DNA from: Caecitellus pseudoparvulus
Taxonomy: Eukaryota; Bigyra: Bicosoecida
Length of the DNA: 64,000 nt
Assembly: GCA_965644315.1 (NCBI GenBank)
Contig: CBFFRQ010000051.1
Location: forward strand, 62,001-126,000
Reading direction: 5' to 3'
In this document: positions 31,757-43,205 of the stretch, piece by piece
Position numbering within the stretch: position 1 is the stretch's first letter
Layout: each line of letters starts with the position of its first letter
Translations under genes and position numbers: made by a program
The notes under the pieces: model-generated
Told to the model about the DNA's origin: nothing
Seen by the model: only the letters and a program-made list of their open reading frames with translations
Database searches by the model: none

Positions 31757-32506
31757 TAGTTGCAGCACCTGAAACAGCACTCAGTCGCAGGGGGTGGCAA
31801 ATTGAGAGCTGCGGCTTTCCGTGACACCGCAGCACGCCAAGCAGCGCTGTACACCTGACTGCAATAAGCACCGTAGCGTGGTACTCTTCACAAGCCGAAT
31901 GGCTTGATTTGTGTCATAATTCACGGCATTTGTGCCGTCCAATGGCGCTTGAGCCGCGCACTGATCTCTGGCGCACAGCTCCATGCAGCAGCACCGCAGC
32001 ACTCCTTCCTGCAAGGCAAGCTCAATGTGGACACAATAATGTGTAGACTAAGCGCGTGTGTGCTCCCGGCTTCAGAGCGAGTGTCGCGCTGTGCTGGACA
32101 GAGGCCTGGCGCAGCAACCGCGGCAGGAGCCTGCCTGAATCTGAGCCCGAGGCTTCGTGTGAGGACACTAAGGCTCAAGGTACTTGATGTCCTTGACTGA
32201 GACTTACCATTCGTGCAGTTTGGAATGAGCGGCCCTGACAGCTGTGTGCCTTGTCGCGGACCCTACCTCGACTCTGGCCCCCCTCGAAACTGCACCTTCG
32301 CAGCAGCAGCAATCCTTCACACAGCTCTCTCCAACGACCATCAGACTCTCAAAACACGCCACTTGTACACTTTTCCTTGTCATTTAAAGACACATTGAAT
32401 TCATTTTGTTGGTTTTTCCCAACTCGCCAAGACGTGCCCGCTGAGGGAACCGATACGCCACGTTGCAGTGACTTCAGGCTGCTGCGGAATTTGTGGCACA
32501 GGCAAC
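31757..32506. other. 750-base non-coding gap upstream of the LRR gene
   Basis: This is one of the longest gaps in the window and is less GC-rich than average, with several AT-rich strings (for example near 31905-31930 and 32370-32410). I find no recognisable protein, tRNA or snRNA in it. At its 3' end TGCGGAATTTG (32483-32493) lies 13 bases before the LRR start codon. Confidence 0.35.
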
Positions 32507-34318
32507 ATGGGGGACTTCCCGAGGCAGGGGAGTGCAGTGCACATTGTGAAAGATGCTTTCTTCACAGCTTCCCAAGCAAGCACATGGTTGCGAACGTCAA
32601 TGCCGGGAGGAGCTGGGGTCGCAACGCCGGGCAGTCACGCCAGCCGCGCAAAGCAACGCAGCAGCCTTGTCTTCGCATTCTGTCATTTCGATGAGGTGGG
32701 TGCGGGACTCCTTGTGCAGCACATAGGGCAGCACAGCACAGGAAGAAGTGCATTTGCTCGGCTGGTGCTCCGCCACTGCACCGGCGTGCGATGGTTTCTC
32801 AGCGCACTGGACAACGCCGCCCACAGCTGCGCTGCATGGCGGCAAGTCACGAGGTTGGAAGTGTACTGCCCACGTGGGCAGCTCACAAGCTCAAGACCCA
32901 GTCTGCTGTGGAAAACAACCACCTTCCCAGCCCTGGAAGAGCTCACGCTTGCAGGCTGCACGCAGTTTTCCGTGGCAGCCTTGCAGAATCTGGCCGGAAC
33001 TGCTCGACGGGCTGGATTGGTCCACCTGCGCAGACTCAGCATGTGGGGGTGTGGCCTTCGCATGAACGCCAACACGATGCACAGCTTTGCGGACATCATT
33101 AGACACTTGCCGGCGCTTCGTGAGCTGGATCTGAGCCACAACCCAGACCTGTTCCAGCCACTGCTCCTTGCGCCAGCTGCCTCCCCAAGGCATGCTGCCG
33201 ATGAGGAACACCTGCTACACAGCTTGAGGGAGCTAAACCTCACAAGCTTGAACCTGTCAGCTGTCCAAATGGGTGGCCGTGGAGGCATCATACTGTCAGC
33301 CGTGCTCTCCAGCTGCCCAAGCTTGCAGCGCCTCAATGTGGCAAGCTGTGGGCTATCTTCAGCCACACCCCTGGCCGACGTACTGTCCAGCAGCATGTTG
33401 CCCTGCCTCACTACGCTTGACCTATCGGACAACGCATTCTCGCCACACGCTCAGCCAACCCTGTTCGCTGCACTGTCAACCCTGCGATGCCTCGAGAGCC
33501 TGACCCTCACCGCATGCAACTTGGGGCCAGGAGCAGGCCGGCATCTCTCCCGTCTGCTGCGCAGGTGTCCTCAGCTGAGCATCCTGCGCGCTGATCAAAA
33601 CGACCTCACCTTCTCTGATGGCCAGTCCGTTGCTCCCGCCCTCATCAGTGCGCAGCGCTTGGAGAAATTGGACTTGTCGCACAATATGCTGGGCAGCGAC
33701 GGCGTTCTGGCCATCATTTCGGCAGCTGGGGAGCACCGCACCCTGAAGCGCCTCAGTCTGTCTGGGAACCAGTTCTCATCTTCCATTGTCGATGCGGCGG
33801 CCACTGCCATGGTGAGTGCCCGGGAAGTCAAAGGGAGGGAGGAGGCAGCCGCCTTGCACCGTCTTCTCGCCTGGGCTGCCTCGTCGCGGCTCCTTCCCTG
33901 GAAGCGAACGCCAGGTCGCCTTTGCCAGGCCCAACTGGGCGTGTCCTTGCATCATGAAGGACCCATCGCAGCCCAGCAGCGATCAGAGGGAGGGCCCCTG
34001 TGCCAAGATACTCGTGCCCTTCCTCCGCCTCCACCGCGTCGCCCCGCTCCACCACCCGTTCGCCACCACCACCTTCCTCGACCGACACCCGCACCGCCTT
34101 CTGACAGTCACACTGTACCGACCCCTGCCGATTCAAGCAGACCTGTCTCACATGCAGCCATGCGCAGGGCTCTGGGCGTGGAAGTTGTCCTACAGCGGGT
34201 ACTGTCGTTCTGGAGTCCAGGGAATGCGCTTGGGGCGTGGAAGCTGGAGGTGACGCTCGATAGACCGCGTGTTCTCACACGGACAGCCCACCCAAGCGCA
34301 GCACAGGGGCAGCTGTGA
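32507..34318 (+). CDS. Leucine-rich repeat protein (ribonuclease-inhibitor type)
   Basis: From ATG 32507 the frame runs 603 codons. At least seven LRR units are visible. Examples are FPALEELTLAGCTQFSVAAL, LPALRELDLSHNPD, LHSLRELNLTSLNLS, CPSLQRLNVASCGLS, LPCLTTLDLSDNAFS, LRCLESLTLTACNLG, CPQLSILRADQNDLT, LEKLDLSHNMLG and LKRLSLSGNQFS. The 28-residue spacing is of the RI/RanGAP or NLRC type, a protein-binding horseshoe. After ...AAATAM (33811) a donor-like GTGAGTGCC begins. An in-frame intron 33812-33928 is possible, and the following Pro/His-rich stretch is not LRR, so the 3' end is uncertain. The last part (VVLQRVLSFWSPGNALGAWKLEV) may be a separate short domain. No kinase or NACHT domain is attached. 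Confidence 0.78.
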   Translation: MGDFPRQGSAVHIVKDAFFTASQASTWLRTSMPGGAGVATPGSHASRAKQRSSLVFAFCHFDEVGAGLLVQHIGQHSTGRSAFARLVLRHCTGVRWFLSALDNAAHSCAAWRQVTRLEVYCPRGQLTSSRPSLLWKTTTFPALEELTLAGCTQFSVAALQNLAGTARRAGLVHLRRLSMWGCGLRMNANTMHSFADIIRHLPALRELDLSHNPDLFQPLLLAPAASPRHAADEEHLLHSLRELNLTSLNLSAVQMGGRGGIILSAVLSSCPSLQRLNVASCGLSSATPLADVLSSSMLPCLTTLDLSDNAFSPHAQPTLFAALSTLRCLESLTLTACNLGPGAGRHLSRLLRRCPQLSILRADQNDLTFSDGQSVAPALISAQRLEKLDLSHNMLGSDGVLAIISAAGEHRTLKRLSLSGNQFSSSIVDAAATAMVSAREVKGREEAAALHRLLAWAASSRLLPWKRTPGRLCQAQLGVSLHHEGPIAAQQRSEGGPLCQDTRALPPPPPRRPAPPPVRHHHLPRPTPAPPSDSHTVPTPADSSRPVSHAAMRRALGVEVVLQRVLSFWSPGNALGAWKLEVTLDRPRVLTRTAHPSAAQGQL

Positions 34319-34425
34319 CCTGGCTGATCAACTGCACGAACCACGAAGAGTGAAGGATTCAGTGACTCACTGCGGACCGGCGCCAAACAACATGAGGCGA
34401 ATGCAACATGAATTCACTGCCAGCA

Positions 34426-37400
34426 CTAGGTGCCCTTCAAGGTCTGGGCAATGACCACTTGGGCGATGTTCAGTGCGGGGTAGTAGCTGCTGAGAATGGA
34501 CACGAGGACGAGCATGACCAGGGTGCCGAAGAAGAGGGCATAGGGGAAGATGAACTGGAACGGCTGCTCGGTGAAGAGGTTGAACTGCAGCGTCAGCGTG
34601 ATTGACACCAGCATGCCCACGACGCTGCCCATGATGAAGGAGGCCAGCACGACGGACAGCGCCTCGTACACGTACACACGTGTGACTTGGTGGATGGTGA
34701 GGCCCAGGGCTCGCAGCACGGCCAGCTCGCGCGCGTTCTCCCGCACGTTCGCCGTGAAGGACAGCCAGGAGGCAAAGAACGCCAGGACCACTGCGAGGGC
34801 GGCGATGAAGTAGAAAAACACCTCCAACCCAAGCAATGCGCTGGCAGTGCTGGCCAGGAGGGCCTCTGTGTCTTGCACTTGCACGTCCGAGCTGCGGATG
34901 ATGCTCTTCAGAGCGTTCGCGATGAGGGTCGTGTCGTCGCGTGAGGCTCGGTCAGACATGCTGATGAGCAGGCGTTGCTTCGGCAGTCCCAGCGCCCTGT
35001 CGTCCACCAGGCTGGCATCTGCCTCGCACAGTGCCGCAGTGGCCAGCCGCAGCTGCACTTCCCCGAGCACCAGCCCTGCCTCGCCGCCCTCCAGGAGCAG
35101 GCGCCAGTACCGCGCAGAGAACGGCGACAGGCGCACGGACTGGAAGCCTGCCCCTGCGTCGTCCACTTGCAGGGCCAGGGTGCCACGTGTGGACCAGGGC
35201 CCAGTCAGGGAGCCCCCCGCTTGCAAGCGAAGACGCCTGGGGTAGCGGGCAGCCTGGTTCGACACCGTGCCGGGAAACCAAACCCGGAGACCGGATACTG
35301 CGGGGCACTCTCGGAGGTCCAGCGTCAACCGCGCCGCGTCCACTGTGGAGTCCCATGCCAGCCCCGTGGCCGTGTCATCGTCCACAACTGCAGACACGTT
35401 TCGCACGGCGGTTTCGGCCCCCGCTGCTGCGCCCAGCTCGCCGCTGAACTGCGGAGTGGGCACCATCACCAATTCAGACGCGAATTGCTGGGAGCCGTTC
35501 ACGCTGGTGTATGCGGCGGGGGGGGCGCCCCACGCTGGCAGGGAAGGCAGAAACGCCGGCGAAGCGGTCATGCCGGGGATTGCTGAGACCGCGCCATTCT
35601 GGCCCGCCTGCCCCTCTGATCCCGACTCCTCCTGGGGTGTGCTCTCCCCATCCCCCTCCCCGCTACTTCCCTGCCCCTCGCCCGCCTCCTCGTCCACTTC
35701 CCCGCCAGACTGGGTTTCAGAGGCAGCATCCAGCGCCGTGCCCGAATCCACAGCCTGCAGGAGGGACTGCTCCGCTTGCAGCAGCACCCTGCCAAAGTCC
35801 TGCATGCGCAGCAGCTGGGGGCTGCCTGCTGCCGCCTGCTGGTAGGAGGAGAAGAAGAACGCGGGCAGTTTCTGCACCATGCCGCGCACCTTGCCCAGGA
35901 ACCGCTGGCGGATGAAGGCCGTGTCTTCCTCCGTCGACGCGGTGACACGGAACAGCATGGGCGTGTCAGTGGTGACGGATGCTGCGTCTCGCACCGCCTC
36001 AGACACCAGCATGTCCACGTACTGACGGTAGGCCACCTCAGCCGCCAAGTTCAGCCCGGGCACCGACACGGCCAGGGACGCCACGCAGAGCAGAGGAGAG
36101 GTTGAGCCGTCCCGGGAGGCTGCCTCGCCACACCGCTGCACACACTCGTGATAGTCAGCGAAGCGAGGTGAGGCCTCCCGTCCTGCGCTGGGGTCGCTAG
36201 CGTTAACGAGGAAACGTGCAGGCGTTGGCGCGCCGTCGCCGTCAGTTGACGATCCGTTCACACACACATACAACGGGAAGGAGGCCTCCCCTGAGACAGG
36301 CGGCGGCGGCACAGCCTGGATGTCACCCTCCACGGGCAGGGTCAGCTCCCCTGCCCCCTGGTACAGCGCCCGGATGGCGTTCGTGTCGGTCCACTCCTCA
36401 CCGCCACGCACTCCACCGCCGCCGCCGCCGCCCGACAATGCTGCAGGCACGCCCGCGGTGGCTTTCTCTGTGATGATGGTAAAGTCATCAGCGTACGTGG
36501 CGTCGAGGAAGTTCTCCTGCAGGCCGAACACTCGCGTGGACAGCAGGGGCGTGCCGGCGAGGTTGGTGTTCGCTGTGAAACGGGCCGGCAACACGTCGGA
36601 CATGGCGTAGGTGACAAAGGTGAAGGCGGAGATGAGGCCGCCTGGCCCGGTCTGGGTGGCCAGGTATGCCTCCAGCTCAGCTTGGGGCAGGGCGGCCGCG
36701 TCGGCGCCGCCAGGGGACAGAATGAGCAGGTCTGCGCCGATGAAATTCCGCACGTTGGTGCGGATGCTCTCGCTCTGCAAGCCCACCATGGCGCCGGCAA
36801 AGAGCAGGAAGGCCGTGGAAAGGGCGACGATGTACGCCGTCTTGCGATTGCGGCTGCGGTGGCCGGAGAGATTCTTGGTGATGAGGTGCTGCAGGCGCGC
36901 GTCGGGGCGGCGGCACAGCATGGCGGCCAGCACGCCGCGCTCCAGGGCAGGCGTGCCCATCTGGGTGAGGATGGTCAGCCCCAGCACCATGGCCATGAGG
37001 ATGGCGTTGAGGATGGCCAGGAAGATGTCGATGCGGGACAGGACGAAGGACAGCGGCACGAGGTAGTACGTGACGAAGCCGATGAGGATGAGGGTGAGGG
37101 CGGTGACGGTTTGGGTGGGACTGAGGCCCACCTCCGCCAGGCGCAGCACCACCACCGTCACGTCGTGCATGCCGGAGTGGTACAGGTCCAGTGCGTCACG
37201 CAGGGTGCCGCCCAGGGCCCGGCGAATGGGCCCCACTGTCGCGATGGCCGGCACCAGGATGCCGTACGCCACCCCGTACGCTACGCCCAGCCCTGGCAAG
37301 CCCAGGCTGATGGGGGCGGAGGCAAAGGCGCCCACGCCAGCGGCGATGCCGGCGTACAGCACAGCAGCTGCCGTGAGTCCGATGAGGATGCCGGGCAGGG

Positions 37401-39107
37401 CAAACGCTGCCGTCTGCACGCCCAGCACTGCGACGAGAGTGCCGTTCTGCATGCCCAGTGCGCGTAGCATGCCGTACTCGTACGTTTTGGCTTCCGTGTC
37501 GCCCAGCATGAGGGCGTACACCACGACACCGGAGAGGCAGGCCAGGATGAACACGACAGTCTGGAAGGTGACGTCCAGGAACAGCTTGATGAAGCGCAGG
37601 CCGTTCAGGGATGTGGCCATGGGCAGCGTGGCGGCGAAGAAGTACTCGTGCCCGAGACTGGCCCCCACGGACGTGGAGAACTCCGTCATGGCGCCCAGGA
37701 CATTGTTGGAGTCCCGGATGTAGATGTCCAGGCGGCCAGCCGCCTGCACTGTCACGGCCAGTGCGAATTGCTGCATGAGGGCGTAGTCAAGTGCCGCCAC
37801 TCCGGCGCGAGCCGTGACGAGGGCGTCCTGCAGTCCGCCGTCACCCAGCGCCAGCAGGGGTCCAAACTGGGCAGAAACAAGGTCCAGGGCGTCGGACAAC
37901 TGCTCTCGCAGCCACTGCGCGACGAACTTGGCCTCCAGCATGACGACGTTTCCGAGGAGGGAAGACCATTTTCCGCGGGGGAACTCCACGCCCTCCACCA
38001 CCGTCGCATCCATCTGCAGGTCCACCGCGGCGCCCAGCACGGCGGCAATGCCCTGTGTCACAGCCGTCGTGTCCACTGGGATGAGGTCCAGGCCTGGAAT
38101 GGCGCTGGTGTCCACTGCAACGCCCAGCGACGCGGCAATGGCATCCAACAGCTCTGCAGCGGACACTGTGCCGCCGACGCCAAGCGTGGCCGCATCCACG
38201 CCCAGCAGCGCCAACAGGGCACTGGCAGCGGCAGCTGAAGGCGCTGCAGCAGTGCCGTTGCCGCCGCCTGCCCCGCCGGCAGCGCCTCCAAACGTGTTGA
38301 GCAGGGAGACGAAGTCCACCGTCAGTAGCACACGCTCGCCGGCAGCGCCTCGCACACCGATCTCCTTCAAAGCTGTGGTGGACTGCAAAGGGAGGGGGGG
38401 GGCAGGGGAGGGGGGTGCTTGTCTGCGGCAGGGGGGTTCATAGAAGCGCATCGTCGAAACGCACCACGTAGGCTTCCTCCAGTCCCAGCGGCCGCCGGCT
38501 CCAGGAGCTGCCCAGCTGCAGCCCGCTCTCCTGTTCCGAGTCCAGGGCGAGGATGATGGTGGTGGTGTTCCGGGTGGGCTGTTCCCTGTTGGCCACCCGC
38601 CCCAGCACCGCCCAGCGGGGCGTGGCGCCCAGCACGTCCGCGTTGCCGGCCAGACGGAGGTCAATGTCTGTGAAGTTGAGGAAGGGGGGAGCCCCTGCCG
38701 CGCCGAATTCAGGCGTCAGCAACATGTCGTCCGATCCAGAGTTGTCTTCGGCAAGGCGGTAAAAGATGGTGGGGCTGTGGTGGGGGGCGGGGGCGGAGTG
38801 CTGGCGGAGAGGCTCGAGCCAGCGTTTCACTGCCCACGCACGTCAAGCCAATGGCACCGATCAGCAACGCCGCGAAGGACACGACCAAGGACACAGTGCA
38901 CAGGCCCATGCAAAACTGTGCCCGGTCCCGTTGGATGCTGCCCGCGACGTAGGTGGTGGCCAGGCTGCATGCGGCTGAGCAGGTTCGCTGCGCACTCCAG
39001 CGAGCTGCGGCATCAGACTTGGCGGCTGCTGGCCTACCCTCGGGCACGCCAGCGAGGCGGCCTGAGGCAGTGAGTTCCATCTGCGCTGGCTCCACACGCA
39101 GCTTCAT
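34426..39107 (-). CDS. Giant FtsX-like permease with inserted discoidin (F5/8 C) domain
   Basis: Exons 39107-38842, 38774-38465 and 38382-34426 (introns 67 and 82 bases, GTGCGTG and GTGCGTT donors) encode 1510 residues. A first membrane helix (VVSFAALLIGAIGL) is near residue 80. There are two FtsX-type blocks. The first, near residues 450-700, includes VVFILACLSGVVVYALML and EYGMLRALGMQNG. The last block spans about the final 180 residues, with ENARELAVLRALGLTIHQV and LVMLVLVSILSSYYPALNIA. FtsX/MacB-type permeases couple ATPases to extracytoplasmic events; no ATPase is nearby. The large region between contains a discoidin-like fold near residues 1187-1302 (AVVDDDTATGLAWDST, LTLDLRECPAVSGLRVWF, FSARYWRLLLEG), which would bind carbohydrate or lipid. 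The start at 39107 is the first ATG giving a short N-terminus before the helix. The gene is among the longest in the window. Confidence 0.82.
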
Positions 39108-39359
39108 GGGCTGGGTGCAGCCAGTTCGCGCAGGGGGGCCCTTGTGCAGGCTGCAGCGGCGTCGGCCTGCCGGCTGGCGTGGCGTTTCACAGGTTCGGCC
39201 AGGGGGGTGCTCGGCTTGCAAGTCCTGCCCAGCGTCAGGCGGAGATCTAAGGCGGTAAGCAGTGTTCGGTATGCATAAAGGGTACTTTATTTCCAGTAGT
39301 GCAGGTTTCACCCGCGCGGAGTCGATTATAGCAGCGCCGCAGCCACTGAGTGGCCCAAG

Positions 39360-41033
39360 TCACAGCTTCGCAGCGGCCAGGGATGGGTGCAGGCCCAGCA
39401 CTCCTCCTGCCGCCTCATTTGCGGCGCGAATGCCGCTGCGCATAGCCCCATGCACTGTCAGAGGGGAATCCTCCTCGACATTTCCCCCCGACGTCGCCTC
39501 TCCGGCAAACAGCACCCTGCCGTCAGCGTGCGGTGCTGCCAGCAACGCCCGCGCACCAGCCGCTTCCTGCAGCGTGGGGCAAGTGTAAGCACCACCAATC
39601 CAGGGCGTGTCTGCCCAGGAAAAGACGCTGCCGCCACGAAACGCCTTGGAGAAGTCTGCCGCCCGTGCGCATGGATGCTGCCCGAACATGCGCGTGAGCT
39701 GGGAGAGAAACGCCGCTACCACCACTTGAGGCGGCTGGGCTGTGAGCGCGTCCGCTTGAGGGCCCATGGCGAAGCCGATGCAGAACCAGGGAGCTGGAGC
39801 GACTGTGGTGTCGCTTGGCGGTGTGCCGGTGCCGGAAGCGGGTGGGGAGGCGGGGCTGGTGGTTGCTTTGCCAGCTTGCAGCGCGGAAGCCAAACCGGCC
39901 AGGCCCTGTGCGTGAGGGGGCACCATGGGCGGCTGCACGGCCAAGCCCACACCCTGCGTGCAGTTCATCCACATTTCCGGGATGGCCTCGCCTGCCGCCA
40001 CCGCCCCCATGCAGTCAGCTGGCCAGGGGCGCCACGCGAAACGCAGCGCCACCTTGACTCCGTTGCGCAATGCAATGGACCGCAGCGCATGCTCACGCAG
40101 CGGCGACAGGGGCGGGCTCAACGTCAGTTTCTTCTGCAGCAGCACGGGCGGCGTGCAGGTGACGATGACTGCCTTGGCACGAATGCTGTGCTGGGCAGCA
40201 CTGCCATCCAACTCGGCTGCCCGGTGCACTGCAGCAGGCCCCATTGCCACACGGAGGGTGACAGGGAATGCGGCGTGGCTGTCCTGGGCCGAAACAGACA
40301 CATGTGTCACTGCGCAGTGCGTGCGGGCCTGCAGGCCCAGGGACAGCCAGGACACGAGGTGGGCGAAGGTGCCTGCCATGCGGAAATCGGCCTCCTCCCC
40401 GTCCTTCTCCCACGCCGCTTCGAACTCCGCCACACGGTGCACGCTCAGCTCCTCCAGGCGCCCCCCTGCAGTGTTTGCGTACCCTGCTGCAGCCATGTCC
40501 AGGGCGTCGCCGCCGATGCCCTCTGCGTGCAAGTAGGCCGCGAAACTTGCGGGGTGATGTGGGCTGCTGGGCGCCTCCGATTTCCGCACGCCGCTCGCCT
40601 CCGCCACTTCCCCCAGGACCTCGTGCAGGTGCACCATGTCGTCTGACAGCTCATCGAAACGCATGAGTTCTCCCCTGCGTTGGACCCAGTAGTACCCCGC
40701 CCCGCCGCACGGCGCCTCCTCCTCGCTCGGCCCGCCATCGCCCTGGCTCCACGTGAACAGTTGCCGCAAGTGGTGCCCTGCTGCCTGCGCCAGGGCGGTG
40801 ATTTCGTTCGCGAAGCCGTGTACGAACTCTGCCCCCACATCCAGCGGCGCGCCCTGCAAAAACTCCCAGTCCTGCCGCAGACGCCCCCCGAGCCGGTCCC
40901 CAGCCTCCAGCACCAGCACGCTGCTGGGCGCCAGACCGTGGTGCCGCACCAGGCGCTGGGCGGCGCTCAGGCCCGCTGCACCGCCCCCAATCACCACCAC
41001 ATCAACACATGCAGGCAGGGCGGCGCCGTCCAT
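39360..41033 (-). CDS. FAD-dependent amine oxidase (polyamine oxidase-like) ending in a peroxisomal signal
   Basis: This intronless gene encodes 557 residues. The N-terminal FAD-binding motif is complete: VVVIGGGAAGLSAAQRL, then VLVLEAGDRLGGRLR and DVGAEFVHG. The C-terminal FAD motif reads VLFAGEATSGGNVEEDSPLTVHGAMRSGIRAA. The arrangement fits polyamine oxidases and LSD1-type amine oxidases; no SWIRM domain is present, so polyamine or related amine substrates are likelier than histone. The protein ends SLAAAKL; the AKL tripeptide is a known variant of the PTS1 peroxisomal import signal, and several polyamine oxidases are peroxisomal. Ala/Gly/Pro inserts occur near residue 395. It ends about 250 bases before the FtsX start. 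Confidence 0.88.
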   Translation of the reverse strand: MDGAALPACVDVVVIGGGAAGLSAAQRLVRHHGLAPSSVLVLEAGDRLGGRLRQDWEFLQGAPLDVGAEFVHGFANEITALAQAAGHHLRQLFTWSQGDGGPSEEEAPCGGAGYYWVQRRGELMRFDELSDDMVHLHEVLGEVAEASGVRKSEAPSSPHHPASFAAYLHAEGIGGDALDMAAAGYANTAGGRLEELSVHRVAEFEAAWEKDGEEADFRMAGTFAHLVSWLSLGLQARTHCAVTHVSVSAQDSHAAFPVTLRVAMGPAAVHRAAELDGSAAQHSIRAKAVIVTCTPPVLLQKKLTLSPPLSPLREHALRSIALRNGVKVALRFAWRPWPADCMGAVAAGEAIPEMWMNCTQGVGLAVQPPMVPPHAQGLAGLASALQAGKATTSPASPPASGTGTPPSDTTVAPAPWFCIGFAMGPQADALTAQPPQVVVAAFLSQLTRMFGQHPCARAADFSKAFRGGSVFSWADTPWIGGAYTCPTLQEAAGARALLAAPHADGRVLFAGEATSGGNVEEDSPLTVHGAMRSGIRAANEAAGGVLGLHPSLAAAKL

Positions 41034-41454
41034 GTCTCACGTGCGCTGGCTCGGGGGTGTGCGAGGTGCCAGCCTGGGCAGGGATCAACACAGGCGAAAG
41101 AGGAAAGGGCACACAGCAGTGTGGGGGACGGATTATGGGCACGGTGCGCCTCCATCGGCCGGTTGCGGTGTTTGAATGTGAGGGTGAAGTGTAAATTGCC
41201 GCCTGCGCCGCAATGCCACTTCTCTCGCGGCACGGCACTTCATCGCACAACCAGGACGCACTACGCACGCCAGATCACAACACAAAATCACCAACAATCT
41301 TTCCCAAGGAAATCCAACCCTTCTCCCCTCATCGCTTCTCTGCTGCCGCAACTCTTGGCGCGCGACAAGCTCTGGCTTTCGCTGCGGAAATCGGTTCCAG
41401 ACTCCTCTCTGGCTGACCCAGCACACACGCCGCCACTGCACCGTCCGAAGCACC
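41034..41454. promoter_or_regulatory. Divergent promoter between amine oxidase and EF-hand genes
   Basis: This 421-base region contains TGCGGAAATCG at 41393-41403, about 52 bases before the EF-hand ATG. On the minus strand a looser GCGGCAATTTAC-type variant near 41192-41203 points toward the amine oxidase gene. The middle part is A-rich compared with the surroundings. No gene is seen. Confidence 0.4.
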
Positions 41455-43135
41455 ATGGCTGACGGAGGTCTCGCATGCACCCGCATCCTGGCAGGCGCCG
41501 GGCGCGGCGGGCCCCTGCCCAAGGACCACGAGGAAGTGGTGCGTGGCGCTGCACGTCGCAGTGCGACACCTGCGCCACGCCACACACCCCCGCTCACCCC
41601 CCCCGTGCCCCGCAGCAAGCTGCCCTGCGCCGAGTGCGCAGCGACATGGCCACACGCGGCATGGGGAGCCTGGGCAACCTGGGCCGCGCCTTCAAGCGCA
41701 CCGACTGGAACGGCAACAAGAAGCTGGACCGTGACGAGTTCGACGACGCACTGCGCTCCGTGGGCGTGTTCCTGAAGTCCCAGGAGCTCTCAGCAGTTTT
41801 CCGTGCATTTGACATGGACGGCTCTGGCGCGGTGCGTGGGCGGGGCAGGCGCCGGCGCTGCCTGCGCTGTGCCGTTTCGCGTCGCGTGCAACTTCGCACG
41901 GACACCTTCCACGCTCCCCGCGTGCGCCCAGGTGAACTACGACGAGTTCCTGCGGGGCATGAAGGGGCCCATGAACGAGCGGCGCATGGCCATGACCAAG
42001 CGCTGTTTCGACTACATGGACAAGGATGGCAGCGGGCAGCTGACCATCGAGGTGCGCCTGGCGCCTGCACGCTGCGCTCTGCGCCGGGTCTGCTTGCAAC
42101 CCCCGCCCGGCCTTCGCCCTGCACAGGACCTGAAGCAGTACTACACGCCCTCCGCCACCGCCATTGAGAAGTGGCTGAACAAGCAGCTCCTCAGCGGCGT
42201 GTCCCCCCGCACACCCATGGCGCACTCCAAGACGCCCCCCGCCTCGCCCGACCACTTCCTGTCCACTTCCCAGGTCGCCCATGGCCCCAGCAGTGCGCGC
42301 GTGGGCGGCCAGGCGGCAGTGGACGCTGTGGGCGACGTCCCCACTACATCGGGCCCCCCTGGCGATGGGGGTGCTCACACCAGCTCCACGGTGCGCTGGG
42401 CCAGCGACACGGGGGCGGCGTCCGCTCAGCTGGGCAGCACGAAGGCTGTGCAAAGCCAGGCGGAGGCAGAGCGTGCGGCGGCGAAGGAAGCCTTGACGAT
42501 GGAGTTCCTGAACAGCTTCGAGGGGGCGCGGGGGGACGGCAACGGCATCGTGACGTGGGAGGAGTGGGTGGACGAGCACGCCGACCTGTCCGCCTCCATC
42601 CCCGACGACGACCTGTTCATCGGCATCATGGAGAGCGCCTTCATGATCACGGAGGACCCGGATGGCGCCGTGCAATCTGACATCGCGCAGGTGGAGCGCC
42701 GCCTGAAGCGCAAGTTGGAGGAGAAACGCCAAGGGTGCGTGGGCGCGACCAGCTCGGCGCCAAGTCGCCCTGTGCGACACAAGACACCCGCCCTGCCCCA
42801 CTGCGCAGGTCTGAGGACGCCTCTCACACATGCGTGCGCCTGATGAAGTACTACGACGTGGACCACAGTGGCTACATCACCGCTACGGAGTTCCGCAAGG
42901 CGCTGGCAGACCTGGGCATTTCTGTGGAACGGCGCCTGGTGGGCGGTGCGTGCGCGCGTGGCACGGCAACCAAGCACCCACGCCCCGCATGCCACACACA
43001 CTCACCCCCACCACAGAGATGTTCCGCAAGTACGACGCAGACTCCAGCGGCGGGCTGGACTACTTGGAGTTGGGGCACAAGCTGTTCGCGTACGACCCCG
43101 CCGATGGCTACGTCACCACCGCCTCTGCCATGTAA
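41455..43135 (+). CDS. Calcyphosin-like EF-hand calcium-binding protein
   Basis: Six exons, 41455-41538, 41616-41831, 41932-42051, 42127-42734, 42809-42945 and 43017-43135, encode 427 residues; all five donors are GTGCG. EF-hand loops are visible in order: DWNGNKKLDRDEF, DMDGSGAVNYDEF and DKDGSGQLTIEDL, then after a 110-residue linker RGDGNGIVTWEEW, DVDHSGYITATEF and DADSSGGLDYLEL. The N-terminal triplet is arranged like calcyphosin/CAPSL, proteins often found with cilia and flagella. Introns fall at or near EF-hand loop ends (after DGSGA and after QLTIE), suggesting exon-wise growth. The role is calcium sensing, with the partner unknown. The linker is disordered, with Thr/Pro motifs that could be phosphorylated. 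Confidence 0.88.
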
Positions 43136-43205
43136 CGCACGAGCCTGCCGCCGCACCAATGCATGCATTGCCAGGCAAACACCCTGCTGCTGCACGTGAG
43201 CCGCC

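Noticed and set aside
39387-40646. 419-codon frame antisense to the amine oxidase
   Set aside because: The composition is Arg/His/Cys-rich without pattern. It is a shadow of the codon usage of the oxidase gene.
41692-42831. 379-codon frame antisense to the EF-hand gene
   Set aside because: It crosses introns of the sense gene and shows no domain.
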